NCBI GenBank assembly: GCA_903891235.1
Contig: CAITDW010000009.1
Coordinates: 1-13,436, forward strand
DNA length: 13,436 bases
Source of the DNA: an uncultured Candidatus Saccharibacteria bacterium
Lineage (GTDB): Bacteria > Patescibacteriota > Saccharimonadia > Saccharimonadales > UBA4665
Direction of reading: 5' to 3'
Part shown: positions 12,415 through 13,436 of the stretch, piece after piece
Layout: every line of letters starts with the position of its first letter
Position numbering within the stretch: the stretch's first letter is position 1
Made by a program: the position numbers and the translations under genes
The notes under the pieces: generated by a model
Told to the model about the DNA's origin: nothing
The model's input: the letters and a program-made list of their open reading frames with translations, nothing else
Databases searched by the model: none

Positions 12415-13422
12415 ATGACTAATTCTAATAGTAGTAGAGAAATAGGAATGAAAGAAAAAGCCGTAAGATATGCTGTAAAAGGTTCTGCGGTTGCTGCAGT
12501 AGGTGCTCTTGCAGTAATAGGCGTAAAAGATATATTGAATAATCAATTTGGAATCCACCTTAATCTACCTGGACTTGAATCACAACCACCAGTAATTAGT
12601 GGGCAGGTTCTTCCAAATTCTACAGTTGTAACAAAAGAACAATTAACTAGTTGTACAGACGAAGTTAGTGTTGATGTTGGCGTATTGTCGCATGATAAAT
12701 ACTTAGCTGTAAGTGGTTATAAAGCAGATCATATGTATCCGGTTAAATATGCCGAATGTGGACAAGATGGTCTTACTTTAGATGTCCAAAAACACTATAA
12801 CGCATCAAGCATAGTAGATGCCGTAACTGTTTCAGTACCACACTATAAGCCTATAAATGCCGGAATTGACTTCAATGATGGTCAGGTTCTATGTATGGAC
12901 TTGCCATCAACTTCAAGTGTTGATGATGTTCATGCTAAATCTCAATCTTACAATTCTAAGAAAAAAAAGAATCAGACAATTCATTGTAATTGGGGCCAGG
13001 ATACAACTGGACTTGGTTTCGATACACCAAACGATGCAGCAAGTAACACTATTGGTTCATTACAATTTGCCCAAAATGCTGCTGTTCTTAGCCCATTACC
13101 TAAATATGCTGAAGAGCAAATACTTTCAGATGTTAAACAGAAAACCATAACTGATATCCAAGCCGAATATCCTAATGCCAAAGTTAAAGTTATATTGCCT
13201 AGATTTAAATCTCAATTAGAACAAATTGAAAATAACTGGGAATCACAGTCTTCAGACATTATGAATGGTATTAAATCTATTAGCTTCTCAAGTGATAATG
13301 GTTCAACTGTTATTAATATGAATTCTAGATACGATGGCATCAACGGATCAGTCAAACTACCTGTGGATCTTTCACAAAAAGATTTAACTAAACTTAATCG
13401 ATTCGTTCATACTTCAAACTAA
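12415..13422 (+). CDS. Membrane-anchored exported protein, unknown function
   Basis: The 335-residue product has a short basic N-terminus (REIGMKEKAVRY), one hydrophobic segment (about 20-37, AVKGSAVAAVGALAVIGV) and a large polar domain that should lie outside the membrane. This domain has exactly four cysteines, Cys80, Cys115, Cys160 and Cys191, an even set that could form two disulfides. A run of four lysines follows at about 182-185. Residues 215-290 look helical. I recognise no family with confidence; a distant DUF4230-like relationship was considered but not supported. The near-consensus promoter, long leader and strong Shine-Dalgarno suggest it is among the better expressed genes here. 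Its stop is followed by an A-run and the first arm of a possible terminator at the window edge. Confidence 0.75.
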   Translation: MTNSNSSREIGMKEKAVRYAVKGSAVAAVGALAVIGVKDILNNQFGIHLNLPGLESQPPVISGQVLPNSTVVTKEQLTSCTDEVSVDVGVLSHDKYLAVSGYKADHMYPVKYAECGQDGLTLDVQKHYNASSIVDAVTVSVPHYKPINAGIDFNDGQVLCMDLPSTSSVDDVHAKSQSYNSKKKKNQTIHCNWGQDTTGLGFDTPNDAASNTIGSLQFAQNAAVLSPLPKYAEEQILSDVKQKTITDIQAEYPNAKVKVILPRFKSQLEQIENNWESQSSDIMNGIKSISFSSDNGSTVINMNSRYDGINGSVKLPVDLSQKDLTKLNRFVHTSN

Positions 13423-13436
13423 AAAAACTCAATCAA
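13421..13436 (+). terminator. Possible first arm of a terminator, cut by the window edge
   Basis: Starting within the stop codon, the sequence reads AAAAAAACTCAATCAA. A run of A then CTC is what the left arm of a bidirectional A/U-tailed terminator would look like if GAG plus a T-run follow beyond the window. The reverse complement of its last 12 bases occurs at 12340-12351 in this gene's leader. Confidence 0.25.

Noticed and set aside
12857..13181. Open frames on both strands within the 12415 gene
   Set aside because: They overlap the longer gene that has a strong promoter and Shine-Dalgarno; neither has start signals of its own.

Overview
This AT-rich window looks like a chromosomal segment of a Candidate Phyla Radiation (Patescibacteria) bacterium, most likely Candidatus Saccharibacteria (TM7). 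That placement is an inference. It rests on compact, overlapping housekeeping genes of a streamlined genome, a primase without its zinc ligands, a proofreading-dead DNA polymerase I, an oligoribonuclease, and several small one- to three-pass membrane proteins of unknown function. TGA acts as a normal stop here, which argues against the TGA-recoding Gracilibacteria and SR1 lineages.

Layout. Positions 1-193 hold the start of mutM (minus strand, cut by the window edge). It is divergent from a 78-residue DciA/DUF721-like protein (226-462). Positions 455-7242 form a minus-strand information-processing cluster read dnaG > rpoD > P-loop kinase > polA > small exported protein. dnaG and rpoD overlap by 8 bases, the kinase follows after 11 bases, and polA and the last gene appear to have internal promoters. 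Positions 7307-7921 carry a one-pass membrane protein divergent from dnaG. Positions 7931-10414 carry a second minus-strand block: unknown acidic protein > FHA-domain protein (4-base overlap), then orn > MmcQ/YjbR (8-base overlap). Positions 10582-11043 encode a three-pass membrane protein. Positions 11108-12261 look like a decayed IS1595-family insertion sequence. Its transposase carries a frameshift plus a nonsense codon, and it holds an unlisted 50-residue ORF and a 26-bp near-palindrome. Positions 12415-13422 encode a large anchored exported protein with a consensus promoter, a real 5' leader and a strong Shine-Dalgarno.

How it fits together. Primase, principal sigma factor and DNA polymerase I are encoded as one cluster, so replication priming, gap filling and transcription initiation are probably co-expressed. 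A possible DciA-like helicase-loader relative and the repair glycosylase MutM sit at its far end. Orn degrades the short RNAs left by RNA turnover. A recurring regulatory theme is that most first genes have a -10 box, often an extended TGn -10, only 6-9 bases before the ATG and lack a Shine-Dalgarno, suggesting leaderless mRNAs. The sigma factor encoded here keeps the His/Glu pair of region 3.0 that reads the extended -10. No CRISPR array, tRNA or rRNA was seen.
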